From Microbacter margulisiae (GTDB lineage: Bacteria > Bacteroidota > Bacteroidia > Bacteroidales > Paludibacteraceae): a stretch of 64,000 nt of DNA. Location: positions 124,001-188,000 of the forward strand of contig NZ_JACHYB010000001.1 in the NCBI RefSeq assembly GCF_014192515.1, in the 5' to 3' direction. Below are positions 1 to 9,190 of this stretch, piece after piece. Position 1 is the first letter of the stretch. Every line of letters begins with the position of its first letter. Below the pieces are notes generated by a model. The model had not been told where the DNA came from. It saw only the letters and a list, made by a program, of their open reading frames with translations, and ran no database searches. Both the position numbers and the translations under genes were made by a program.

Positions 1-573
1 ATTACTTATTTTGGAGGAAATACGGCTAAAGCTTATGCTGCTGGAATTGACATGCGATTGTTTGGAGAATTTGTTCCTGGCACCGATTCATGGATCAGTC
101 TTTCATTGATGCAATCAAAAGAAAAATTGTTAAAAGGAACGGATAGCTATGGAAATCCCATTTATACGTCTTATATTGCAAGACCTAACGATCAGCGTTA
201 CAGTGTTTCAATGTTCTTTCAGGATTTTGTCCCTTCATATCCGCGTATTAAAGTCAATTTGAAGGTCATTTGGGCGGACGGATTACCGGTTTCTCCACCA
301 CATAATCCATATGTAGCCCCGTTCAGGACACCTCCTTATCAACGCGTTGATATCGGTGCCGCTTATGCTTTGATTGATAAAGACCATCGTCCGGATGCTG
401 CCGTCTGGCATTTTATTAAAGACGCCTGGATTAATCTGGATGTGTTCAATTTGTTAGATATTTACAATGTAAATTCCTATTTTTGGGTGAATGATATCTA
501 TAACCGGCAATATCCGGTTCCGAATTATTTAACGGGACGATTGTTGAATATACGCTTTTCAGTAGACTTTTGA
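1..573 (+). CDS. TonB-dependent receptor, C-terminal part (5' end outside window)
   Basis: The reading frame is open from base 1 and ends with TGA, giving about 190 residues. The sequence looks like the last strands of an outer-membrane beta barrel: alternating aromatic and polar residues, YNVNSYFWVNDIYNRQY followed by a final strand RLLNIRFSVDF that ends in phenylalanine, as barrel proteins usually do. The family imports siderophores, glycans or other large ligands with energy from TonB. The plug and N-terminal domains lie outside the window, so the substrate cannot be named. A short gap separates it from the nitroreductase on the same strand. It could be another TonB-family barrel subtype, but an outer-membrane barrel is well supported. 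Confidence 0.8.
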   Translation: MTYFGGNTAKAYAAGIDMRLFGEFVPGTDSWISLSLMQSKEKLLKGTDSYGNPIYTSYIARPNDQRYSVSMFFQDFVPSYPRIKVNLKVIWADGLPVSPPHNPYVAPFRTPPYQRVDIGAAYALIDKDHRPDAAVWHFIKDAWINLDVFNLLDIYNVNSYFWVNDIYNRQYPVPNYLTGRLLNIRFSVDF

Positions 574-617
574 TGAGTAGTAATTAATTATAAACGAAGA
601 ATATAAATCTTTTTGCC

Positions 618-1364
618 ATGATGGATGTTTTACAAAACCGGACAACAATTCGAAAATATAGTGATCAGTTGATTGCACCTGAATTGTTGAATGAATTGCT
701 GGCAGTGGCTTGCCGGGCAGCAAACACAGGCAACATGCAAGTTTACAGTATCGTTGTTTCCCAGTCGCATGCAATAAAAGAGGCTTTGGCTCCGGCACAT
801 TTTAATCAGCCGATGGTGATCGAAGCGCCTGTTGTATTGACGTTTTGTGCCGATTTTAACCGTTTTAATAAATGGTGTTTGCTACGTGATGCAGAGCCTG
901 GTTATGATAATTTTCTGTCGTTTATGACGGCTGCTATTGATGCACTGTTAGTTGCTGAGCATTTTTGTGTGGCAGCCGAGAGTAACGGCTTGGGTACTTG
1001 TTATCTGGGGACAACTATTTATAATGCCCAACAAATTATCGACGTGCTGCATTTGCCGAAGTATGTGGTGCCAATGATTACCCTGACAGTAGGATATCCG
1101 GCTGAAACGCCCGCTCAGGTTGACCGGTTGCCATTGGAAGGTGTGGTGCATTTTGAAACATATCAACCATATAGCGAGGAGGATATTGATCGCATCTATA
1201 GTTATAAGGAAAGTTTGCCTGAAAGCCTCCAGTTTGTAAAGGAAAACTATAAAACTACGCTTGCACAGGTATTTACTGATGTGCGATATCCGAAGACGAA
1301 TAATGAAACATTTTCTGCCATGTTGATGGATGTTTTGAAGAAGCAGGGATTTCTCAATGATTGA
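618..1364 (+). CDS. nitroreductase family protein (FMN-dependent oxidoreductase)
   Basis: A 248-residue protein with the N-terminal nitroreductase signature (NRTTIRKYSDQLI, residues 6-18), a central segment with AEHFCVAAESNGLGTCYLG and a later P-rich stretch (MITLTVGYPAE), as in NfsA/FRP-like enzymes that bind FMN and reduce nitro compounds, quinones or flavins with NAD(P)H. The C-terminal region carries a tyrosine- and lysine-rich arm used for dimerisation in the family. The start is ATG at 618; ATGATG gives an equally possible start three bases later. The stop codon lies at the first unit of an ATTGAAGG tandem repeat, so the end of the gene abuts repeat DNA. The physiological substrate is unknown. 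Confidence 0.85.
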   Translation: MMDVLQNRTTIRKYSDQLIAPELLNELLAVACRAANTGNMQVYSIVVSQSHAIKEALAPAHFNQPMVIEAPVVLTFCADFNRFNKWCLLRDAEPGYDNFLSFMTAAIDALLVAEHFCVAAESNGLGTCYLGTTIYNAQQIIDVLHLPKYVVPMITLTVGYPAETPAQVDRLPLEGVVHFETYQPYSEEDIDRIYSYKESLPESLQFVKENYKTTLAQVFTDVRYPKTNNETFSAMLMDVLKKQGFLND

Positions 1365-2073
1365 AGGATTGAAGGATTGAAGGATTGAAGGTTATAACTT
1401 CCTTTAGATTGAAGGATTGAAGGTTGTAACTTCCTTAACTTCTTCTTCAATCATTTGGCGTTTAAAAGTCCCTTTAGGGATTTAGGGTAAATTTCAGATT
1501 TTCAGATTTCTACTATATTACTGTCTACCAACTACTACACTACTTGGCAGTTGTCATCTTCTTTAACTTCGTGCTGTTTTTCAGTTATTCAGTTATTTGA
1601 TTCTTCCAACCCCACCCGCTTCGCTCGTCCCCTTTAACCAAAGGGGACAGCACTTGAGCATCATGTTTCGGCAACCATGGTAGCCTTAGCTTGCTTGACA
1701 GATTCCTCTTCCCTTCTGACAAATTGAAGGATTGAAGGATTGAGTGATTGAGGGTTCTAACTTCCCTAACTTCCATATTTTCAGATTTCCATTGTCAACT
1801 GTCAATTGTCAACTGTCAATTGAATACGTCTTCCCGTAACTTCTTTAACTTCTGATTCTCAGATTCCTACTATCTACCGTCTACTAGCTACTAAACTACT
1901 TTGAGGGTTGTCATCTTCTTTATCTTCCGGTTGATTTATCATTCAGTGATTTTGTATACCTTTATGTACTTTTTCATAAGCCGGATATAGTCTGTTTTAC
2001 GGCATAAAATATATTGATTACCAATACTATAGTCTGATTATGGCTTTTCCGGCTTCTATAATTTCAATAAATT
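1365..2073. repeat. 709-bp intergenic region made of dispersed and tandem repeats
   Basis: No gene is seen here. The left part holds four to five tandem copies of ATTGAAGG (about 1362-1392), which recur at 1409-1424 and 1724-1750. Two copies of a roughly 60-bp element with the core CTACTAAACTACTTGGCAG (or a close variant) and GTTGTCATCTTCTTTAACTTC lie at about 1512-1571 and 1862-1925. Further copies occur at 4918-4990 (reversed) and 9139-9190. A GTCAACTGTCAATT tandem lies near 1795-1821. Just upstream of hemN, TATAGTCTG occurs twice, 42 bp apart (1986 and 2028). The short ORFs here are repeat-derived and not believable as genes. Confidence 0.75.
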
Positions 2074-3459
2074 ATGAGCCAATTATTGTTAGATCATGAG
2101 TTAATAAAAAAATACGATCGTCCCGGTCCCAGATATACAAGCTACCCACCGGCAAACTTTTTCAAACCTTCTTTCGATCCTACTGACTATGTGGAGCTGT
2201 TACAAAAATCAAATTGTACGCAGCCTCATAACATGTCGTTCTATTTTCATGTTCCTTTCTGTCCTCAACTTTGCAATTTTTGTGGTTGCAACAGTGAACT
2301 GATGCGGGACAAGGTAAGTGTTGAGCGTTATTTTACCATATTACAAAAGGAATTTGTAACAGTAGCAACTTATCTGGATGCTTCGCGGCCTGTTTCGCAG
2401 ATTCATTGGGGAGGAGGCACTCCAAATGGTGTTCCGATGCATTATATCACTGATGTGATGAATATGGTACGTTCTCATTTTCAATTGTCGTCCGATGCGG
2501 AGGTGGCTATGGAATGCAATCCTGCTTACATGACGATGGAGCAGATTGAGCAGTTAGCGGCGTTAGGCTTTAATCGCATCAGCCTCGGGATTCAGGATTT
2601 TGATTCGAATGTCCTTTCCATCATTCACCGACGTTCTTCAAAACTGCCTGTTGAAGACGTGATAAAAGCCCTGCATGCGAACAGGATGCAGGTGAATCTT
2701 GATTTTGTTTATGGATTGCCGACACAAACACTGGATAAGTTTCAGAAATCGATAGATAAGGCTATTCATTTAAACCCAGAACGTATTGTTACCTTTTCTT
2801 ATGCCCATGTCCCTTGGGTCAAATCAGCTCAGAAGGAACTTGAACAGTATGTTTTACCTTCTGCAAATGATAAGTTGTCGCTGTTTCATATGGCATATGA
2901 ACGTATAACGGATGCCGGCTATGAAGCTATTGGTCTGGATCATTTTGCACGTCCGCAGGATGAAATGGCACAGGCATTACGCAAGCACACCTTACACCGA
3001 AATTTTATGGGGTATTGCACGGTAAATCATGCAGGCCAGGTTTATGCGTTCGGAGCTTCATCCATTACGCAAATTGAGGATGCATATGTACAAAACAATA
3101 AAAATACGGATGCTTACATGGATATTATTGCCCGTCAGGGAATTGCTCCAGATAAGGGATATCTGTTGACGGAGCATGACAAGGTATGCCGTTTGGTGAT
3201 TGAGGAACTGATGTGTAATCAGTTTATCGATCTCGATCAGCTTGCCAAACAATTATCAATCTCTTATGAAGAGCTGCTTAATATTACTACATTTTCTCCC
3301 GAAAAACTGCAATCGATGCTTGATGATCATTTAGTGACCTGGTCGAATCATCAGTTGACTGTTTTACCTCCCGGAAGAATGATTCTGCGGAATGTAGCTA
3401 TGTTGTTTGACCCTTTGCAGCAGGCTGATTCGACCATGCGTTACTCCCGTACACTCTAA
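2074..3459 (+). CDS. hemN: oxygen-independent coproporphyrinogen III oxidase (radical SAM)
   Basis: The 461-residue length matches HemN. It converts coproporphyrinogen III to protoporphyrinogen IX anaerobically, using two S-adenosylmethionine molecules and a 4Fe-4S cluster. The HemN cysteine motif CX3CX2CXC is present as C63-C67-C70-C72 (PFCPQLCNFCGC). It is preceded by RPGPRYTSYPPA and followed by HWGGGTPNGVP, the SAM-binding glycine motif; DFVYGLPTQT and FSYAHVPWVK are also typical of HemN. The start is ATG at 2074 and the family N-terminus (YDRPGPRYTSYPP) follows directly. hemG begins 26 bases after the stop, so the two form a late-haem operon. No upstream promoter matching the Bacteroidota consensus was obvious. 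Confidence 0.95.
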   Translation: MSQLLLDHELIKKYDRPGPRYTSYPPANFFKPSFDPTDYVELLQKSNCTQPHNMSFYFHVPFCPQLCNFCGCNSELMRDKVSVERYFTILQKEFVTVATYLDASRPVSQIHWGGGTPNGVPMHYITDVMNMVRSHFQLSSDAEVAMECNPAYMTMEQIEQLAALGFNRISLGIQDFDSNVLSIIHRRSSKLPVEDVIKALHANRMQVNLDFVYGLPTQTLDKFQKSIDKAIHLNPERIVTFSYAHVPWVKSAQKELEQYVLPSANDKLSLFHMAYERITDAGYEAIGLDHFARPQDEMAQALRKHTLHRNFMGYCTVNHAGQVYAFGASSITQIEDAYVQNNKNTDAYMDIIARQGIAPDKGYLLTEHDKVCRLVIEELMCNQFIDLDQLAKQLSISYEELLNITTFSPEKLQSMLDDHLVTWSNHQLTVLPPGRMILRNVAMLFDPLQQADSTMRYSRTL

Positions 3460-3484
3460 ACTGAAATCAAAAAGAAACACAGAT

Positions 3485-4870
3485 ATGGAATTAAAAACAG
3501 ATATTGTGGTGGTTGGAGCCGGCCTTACCGGCCTTACCACAGCTCATTATTTACAGAAGTATAAACAATCATTTCTCGTTATTGAACAGGCAAAACAAAT
3601 TGGTGGAGCCATACAAACAGGTGAAGAAAACGGCTTTATTTATGAAAAAGGGCCAAGCACAGGAGTAATGAACAATGAAATTGTTCGTGAAGTCTTTGAG
3701 GATGTAAAGGCCTATTGTTCGCTCGAATGGGCTGCTAATAGTGTAAATAAGCGCTTTATCCTGAAAAATAACCGGTGGAGATCTCTGCCTGCAGGCGTCA
3801 TCGGAGGTATAACGACTCCTTTGTTTCGTTTTTCGGATAAAATCCGTTTATTAGGAGAACCCTTCCGCAAACCAGGCATCAATCCAAATGAAACACTGGA
3901 TCAATTGGTGAAAAGAAGGATGGGAAAGAGTTTTCTGGAATATGCGATCGATCCGTTTATCCTGGGGGTTTATGCAGGCGATCCCTCTTATCTGGTTCCA
4001 CGTTTTGCTTTGCCAAAGCTATATAATCTGGAACAGAAATATGGCAGCTTTATTGGTGGCTCGGTAAAGATGCAACTGGAGAAACGGAAATCGGGAGAGA
4101 AAAAGCAACCCAAGCAGCCACACCGGATATTCTCTGCAAAGGAAGGCCTTAGCCATTTAACTCATGCATTAATGCAATCTGGTGGTGCAGAGAAATTTAT
4201 GCTGGGCATACAGAATATTACGATTATGCCTGCCGAAGGCAGCCATTTCAATGTCAAAGGTGTTTTACCTGATGGAGAGGATTTACTGATTCAGGCTCAC
4301 CAGGTCATTACAACAACCGGAGCTTCATCGTTGAATGGATTATTGCCTTTTATAGAACCATCTTTTATTCAAAGTATTACCAATCTGTTGTACGCCAAAG
4401 TTGTACAGGTCGCTGTAGGCTTTAACCGGTGGGAAGGTTCGGTGATTGATGGATTCGGAGGATTGATTCCTTCAAAAGAAGGCAAATTGGTGCTTGGTGT
4501 TTTGTATCCTTCTGCCTTTCTTTCAAAGCGGGCACCTGAGGGAGGTGCTTTGTTATCTGTTTTTATGGGAGGCGTACGCCACCCGGAGGTATATGATATG
4601 GATGACGAGGCCATTTATCAGCTTGTTGAGACATCTTTGCAGGAATGGATGGGTTTGGCTTCTTTTCATCCTGATTTGTTTCGTGTATTTCGTTATCAGG
4701 AGGCTATCCCGCAATATGGCGCTGATTGCGAAGCCCGTTTTATTGCTCTGGACAGGTTGGAACATCAGTATCCTAACTTACACATAGGTGGTAATTTACA
4801 AGGAGGTATTGGTATGGCCGATCGGATTAAACAGGGCAAGCAATTGGCAGAGAAAGTTGCAGGCAAATGA
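3485..4870 (+). CDS. hemG: protoporphyrinogen oxidase (FAD-dependent, HemG/HemY type)
   Basis: A 461-residue flavoprotein that oxidises protoporphyrinogen IX to protoporphyrin IX, the step after HemN. The N-terminus holds the Rossmann FAD motif VVVGAGLTGLTTAHYL with an acidic residue after the second strand (VIEQAKQIGGAIQT). The C-terminus holds the second FAD contact NLHIGGNLQGGIGMADRI. An open frame extends upstream to 3407 inside hemN, but the ATG at 3485 places the FAD motif at the expected distance and avoids overlap, so it is chosen. The gene lies 26 bases downstream of hemN on the same strand. Some Bacteroidota couple this enzyme to other acceptors than oxygen; nothing in the sequence decides that. 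Confidence 0.92.
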   Translation: MELKTDIVVVGAGLTGLTTAHYLQKYKQSFLVIEQAKQIGGAIQTGEENGFIYEKGPSTGVMNNEIVREVFEDVKAYCSLEWAANSVNKRFILKNNRWRSLPAGVIGGITTPLFRFSDKIRLLGEPFRKPGINPNETLDQLVKRRMGKSFLEYAIDPFILGVYAGDPSYLVPRFALPKLYNLEQKYGSFIGGSVKMQLEKRKSGEKKQPKQPHRIFSAKEGLSHLTHALMQSGGAEKFMLGIQNITIMPAEGSHFNVKGVLPDGEDLLIQAHQVITTTGASSLNGLLPFIEPSFIQSITNLLYAKVVQVAVGFNRWEGSVIDGFGGLIPSKEGKLVLGVLYPSAFLSKRAPEGGALLSVFMGGVRHPEVYDMDDEAIYQLVETSLQEWMGLASFHPDLFRVFRYQEAIPQYGADCEARFIALDRLEHQYPNLHIGGNLQGGIGMADRIKQGKQLAEKVAGK

Positions 4871-5098
4871 TTGAATAATAAAATAGCAGAAGTTAAAAAA
4901 GATTATAAGATAATAACCTCAAAGTAGTTTAATAGTTGGTAGACAGTAGGTAGCAGGAAGCTGGAAATCAAAATTTAAAGAAGTTATGAGAAGGTGAGAA
5001 GTTGAGGAAGAACCAGCAGTATTACCAACACATTTCCGGGCTTTCAACTTTACATCTTAAATTTTCAACCGTTGTTCTTTTTCGACTTTTAGTTCCTT
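4871..5098. repeat. intergenic repeats between hemG and the MscS-type gene
   Basis: No gene is supported. Bases 4918-4990 are a reverse-oriented copy of the element seen at 1512-1571, 1862-1925 and 9139-9190 (AAAGTAGTTTAATAGTTGG and GGTAGACAGTAGGTAG). Bases 5043-5080 carry a second repeat type (TTTACATCTTAAATTTTCAACC plus GTTGTTCTT, given here as a pattern) that is found twice more at about 17368-17445. These gaps look like repeat pile-ups and not like leaders with defined regulatory content. Confidence 0.6.
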
Positions 5099-7540
5099 AT
5101 GAAAAAACGGACGATTCTTTATATCATCTTAAGTATGGGGATAATAAGTTGTGTCTATTCACAAACTATTCAACCTCAGAGCACAGCGAACCCATTATCT
5201 CATCTGTCGCATAGCGATAGTGTGCAAAAAAAACATACGGATGCTTTACTGGCATAGAAACGTGCACAGCGTTTGAGGCTGATGTTGGCAGTTGATACAC
5301 TTACCATGAGTGATTACATGATGAGCATGGATCGTGTAAATGATAAATTGAATGATATTGCTGATAGTGCCAGATTGGGATTTGAAGTGGAACGGATGGA
5401 TCATATGCTTGATCTTATAGCAAATAATATCACTCTGATCCGTCTGAATATGGGGCGTCGTCGTTCGGGGACAAACATTAAGAATCTTTATCTTTATCAA
5501 AGCTTTGCGTCCAATTTTAATGCTCAGAATGACAGAATTGAGGCCCGGCTCGATAAGATGTATAACACGGTGTATCGTGCCAAGTTACGTCTCAAAACAG
5601 TTATGTCTGATTCTATTTTCCGTATTTTGTGTGCTGACAGTAGTCTTCGACACACTTTTAGCCAGAAGCTGATTCGTTTGGAACAAAAATGGAGTAGGGT
5701 GGATAGCCTGACTGCAACCGGTGTAAATACATTGAATGGCTTAAAGGTGAAAGTGACCAATAATGCTATTACCTTGTCGGACATGCTCAACTTCATGAAT
5801 TACCGATTGGATAAAGCCGGACAACAACTGTTTGCGAAAGAAACTAATTTCTTTTGGCAAAAATCTTTACCCGATACGCTTGCAACGACGAAGTCCAAAT
5901 CGATTGTCAATATTTTCGAGAGCGAACAAAAAGCGGTGAATTATTATATCAGTCAGACTTCACGGCAGCAAGGTCTGATTGTAACCATTCTGATACTATT
6001 ATTTGTATGGTTGTTTCAGAAACGCAAACAGCTAAAGGCATTCCGGAAAAATGATGAAAAGTTTGCTTTCTTGCATTTACGATACCTTAATACTCATCCG
6101 GTTTTATCCCTTTTTATCGTGGTATTGAGTATTATGCCTTTTTTTGATGCCTATGCTCCAACTTCTTATATCTCAGGTGAATCATTGATCTTATTGGGAG
6201 TGGTTTCAACTATTATGTTTGCAAAATGGGATCGTTCCAAATGGTTTGTCTGGTTGATATTGGTCGGATTGTTTATAGCGGTAGCCAGCTCTGATTTATT
6301 CTTTGCTCCCGCTTTCCCTCAACGCTTGTTGCTGTTATTGCTGCATATTGCTATCGTCATAGCCGGGTTGCGTTTTCTTCGGAAAATGGCAAAAGAAACG
6401 GTTTATTACAGGCTGAGTAAGTTTGCCATCATCGTAGGCATTGTATTAGCATTCCTGGCTATGGTGAATAATATTTTCGGACGGTTTTCCCTGTCGCAAA
6501 TCTTTGGTACTGCGGCTATCTTCGCTATAACACAGGCTATAACGTTGCCGATTTTTCTGGAAATTGTGATTGAAATATTTTTACTGCAATTTCAATCCGC
6601 ACGATTGAAGAAAGGGAATGTCAAGCCTTTTGAGACAACGATTCTGGTTAATAAAATCCGATTGCCATTACTCATCATCCTGAGTATTCTCTGGGTTATC
6701 ATGTTAGCTTCCAATCTTGACATATATCATTATGTTTACAGCACCATTCATGATTTTCTGACAAATCCCAGGGTGATTGGCAGTATCTCTTTCAAATGGG
6801 CAAGCGTCCTGTTGTTTTTTGTGATCATCTGGATGGCTCATATCTTACAAAGACTGATTACCTTTTTGTTTGGAGAGACAGGTTATGATCTGGATGATAT
6901 CACAACAGCAACAAAAGGTCAACATTCGCGCCTGTTGGTTACGCGATTGCTGGTGCTGATCGGAGGATACCTGCTTGCAATAGCTGCATCCGGTTTACCC
7001 ATTGATAAACTGACGATTATTATTGGTGCTTTAGGTGTTGGTGTCGGTATGGGATTACAAAGTATCGTCAATAATTTTGTGTCAGGTATCATTTTAATTT
7101 TTGACGGTTCACTGAAGATTGGAGATGAAATAGAAGTGAATGGACAGGCAGGAAAGGTAAAAGAGATTGGGTTGAGGGTTGTGACTATTAATACAGCCGA
7201 TGGAGCTGAAGTGATGATTCCTAATGGGACCATTCTTTCGCAAAACATTGTCAACTGGACTTACAGCAATGACCAGCGACGGGTGGTGCTGGATTTTTCA
7301 TTATCGGGTAATGAACTGGATACCAATGTTATTAACGATGTTATTAATGATGTCGTCAGCAAATTGCCGAATGTGATTGCAAAAAATAAGCCGGTAATTT
7401 TGTTTACAAAGGTACATCAGGATACCTGTTGGCTTACAATTCGTTTCTGGAGTACCATTACGAATGTGGAACAAGTGAAAAGTGCAGCTATGCTGCAATT
7501 AAATGCTGCCTTTAAGGATAAGAATATAAAAATGGAGTAA
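5099..7540 (+). pseudogene. large MscS-family mechanosensitive channel, interrupted by an in-frame amber codon
   Basis: From ATG 5099 the frame encodes a signal peptide (MKKRTILYIILSMGIISCVYSQ) and a short mature N-terminus. It then meets TAG at 5255-5257 and continues in the same frame to TAA at 7540; without the TAG the protein would have 812 residues. Downstream of the TAG there is a helical periplasmic domain of about 230 residues. A block of roughly ten membrane segments follows, then the conserved MscS pore helix and beta domain (GVGVGMGLQSIVNNFVSG and DGAEVMIPNGTILSQNIVNW). Such channels release solutes on osmotic downshock. A shorter product could start at TTG 5273 or ATG 5282 but would lack the signal peptide. 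TAG is an ordinary stop elsewhere in the window, so this is a nonsense mutation, a sequencing error or, less likely, programmed readthrough. Confidence 0.8.
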
Positions 7541-7611
7541 TGAGGGAATTGATTTGAAAATCTCAGGTTAACCCAGGTTGGGAGCTCCAAAAAATCAACA
7601 TAACCAGAGTT

Positions 7612-7651
7612 AAGAAATCGGAACAATAAAACTTACATATTCCGATTTCTT
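7612..7651. terminator. bidirectional terminator between convergent genes
   Basis: AAGAAATCGGAA (7612-7623) and TTCCGATTTCTT (7640-7651) form a perfect 12-bp inverted repeat with a 16-base loop. It lies 71 bases past the MscS-type gene stop and 35 bases before the end of the oppositely transcribed tviB. The A-rich left arm and T-rich right arm suit an intrinsic terminator in both directions. It would end both the haem/channel block and the polysaccharide operon. Confidence 0.65.
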
Positions 7652-7685
7652 TAACTTGCATATATTCAGATGTATGACTCAGTGA

Positions 7686-8972
7686 TCACAATCGTCCGTC
7701 CACCAGATCAGTATCCAGCATCCCTTTGACGTCATAGATAATGCCATTTTCTTTTACTAACGCTGATAAGTTAAGTGTAGCAAATGAGTTATGCGCAACA
7801 GCCAGAATAATGGCATCATATTTCTGATCAGGGATATCTGTAGAAATAGCTACATGATAAGCTTTCTGTACCTCTTGGGGATCTACCCACGGATCGTAAA
7901 TTGTGACTTGCGCAGAATATTCGTGGAGTGTACGTGCAATATCAATGACTTTCGTATTACGTACATCAGGACAGTTTTCCTTAAAGGTGAATCCCAACAA
8001 CAAAACCGAAGACCCCATCACCTGAATTTTTTTCTTCAGCATTAAATGAACTACCTGGTTGGCAACGTATTCACCCATCCCGTCATTCATCCGACGACCA
8101 GCCAGAATAATTTCAGGATGGTAACCGTACTCCTGAGCTTTTTGTGCCAGATAATAAGGATCCACGCCTATACAGTGTCCACCTACTAATCCAGGCTTAA
8201 AAGGCAAAAAATTCCATTTGGTTGCAGCAGCCTCAAGCACAGCCTGTGTATCAATACCCATCCGGTTGAAAATCTTGGCCAGTTCATTGACAAAAGCAAT
8301 ATTAATATCGCGCTGGGAGTTCTCAATCACCTTTGCAGCTTCGGCCACCCTTATGGATGGAGCTAAATGAGTCCCGGCCACAATGACCGAACAATAAAGC
8401 GCATCCACCTTTGCCCCTGTTTCAGCCGTTGAACCTGAGGTTACTTTTTTAATCCGTTCTACAGTATGTTCTTTATCTCCGGGGTTAATCCGTTCGGGAG
8501 AATATCCGGCAAAGAAATCTTTATTAAAGGTTAGTCCCGAAATTTTTTCAACTACAGGAACACATGTTTCTTCGGTAACGCCTGGATAAACCGTAGATTC
8601 ATAAATAACGATATCTCCTTTTTTGATCACTTTCCCTACTGTTTCACTGGCTTTTACCAGAGGAGTCAGATCTGGATTATTATGTACATCCACAGGGGTA
8701 GGAACGGTAACGATAAAATAGGTACAATCACGGATATCTTCCAGATTGGAAGTGCAGAATAGACCTTTCGATCCCATGGAGGGTGCCTGTGACACCAATG
8801 CTGACTGCAGTATGTTGCTATCCACTTCCAGCGTAGCGTCAATACCATTCATTAAAGCATCTACCCGTGCCTGATTTACATCAAATCCTATTACAGGATA
8901 TTTTGTTGCAAAAAGACGTGCCAGAGGCAGTCCTACATATCCTAACCCAATGATTCCAATTTTAATTCCCAT
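7686..8972 (-). CDS. tviB: UDP-N-acetylglucosamine 6-dehydrogenase (TviB/WbpO type nucleotide-sugar dehydrogenase)
   Basis: A 428-residue member of the UDP-glucose/GDP-mannose dehydrogenase family. The N-terminal NAD-binding motif is [16 protein letters not shown]. The catalytic cysteine sits in [13 protein letters not shown], and the C-terminal domain holds [16 protein letters not shown]. The length and the variant of these motifs fit the TviB/WbpO branch, which oxidises UDP-GlcNAc or UDP-GalNAc at C6 to the uronic acid. The gene next to it encodes a WbpP/TviC-like 4-epimerase, which strengthens the assignment to UDP-GalNAcA synthesis. It is the last gene of the minus-strand polysaccharide locus, followed by the hairpin at 7612-7651. 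UDP-GlcNAc versus UDP-GalNAc preference cannot be read from sequence. Confidence 0.85.
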   Translation of the reverse strand: MGIKIGIIGLGYVGLPLARLFATKYPVIGFDVNQARVDALMNGIDATLEVDSNILQSALVSQAPSMGSKGLFCTSNLEDIRDCTYFIVTVPTPVDVHNNPDLTPLVKASETVGKVIKKGDIVIYESTVYPGVTEETCVPVVEKISGLTFNKDFFAGYSPERINPGDKEHTVERIKKVTSGSTAETGAKVDALYCSVIVAGTHLAPSIRVAEAAKVIENSQRDINIAFVNELAKIFNRMGIDTQAVLEAAATKWNFLPFKPGLVGGHCIGVDPYYLAQKAQEYGYHPEIILAGRRMNDGMGEYVANQVVHLMLKKKIQVMGSSVLLLGFTFKENCPDVRNTKVIDIARTLHEYSAQVTIYDPWVDPQEVQKAYHVAISTDIPDQKYDAIILAVAHNSFATLNLSALVKENGIIYDVKGMLDTDLVDGRL

Positions 8973-9190
8973 AAAATAATATAATTTTATTCTCCAATAC
9001 CATTAATTTTAGATACTTCGCTTTTTGATTTATTCTGTTATTTGATCCTTCAGTTATTTGATTTCTACCGTCTGTCAACTCTTTTCTACTGATTGATCTT
9101 CTTCCTTAGCTTCCTCCTATTTTATTATTCAGTTATTGGATTCCTCCCGTCTACTAGCTACTAAACTACTTGGCAGTTGTTATCTTCTTT
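8973..9190. repeat. intergenic repeat, overlapping the end of wbpP
   Basis: The gap between wbpP and tviB holds T-rich repeat words (several TTCAGTTATTTGAT variants) and, at about 9139-9190, another copy of the CTACTAGCTACTAAACTACT / TGGCAGTTGT element seen near 1512 and 1862. The copy runs into the coding region, so the TAG stop (9166-9168) and the last few codons of wbpP come from repeat sequence. No promoter with the TAnnTTTG consensus was found here for tviB. Confidence 0.65.

Noticed and set aside
1365..1430. CRISPR-like array of ATTGAAGG repeats
   Set aside because: The units are 8 bp and directly adjacent without spacers, and no cas gene is nearby. It is a simple tandem repeat.
4494..4787. 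Frames inside hemG (97 residues plus, 70 and 81 residues minus)
   Set aside because: Shadows of the hemG frame; they contain no independent features.
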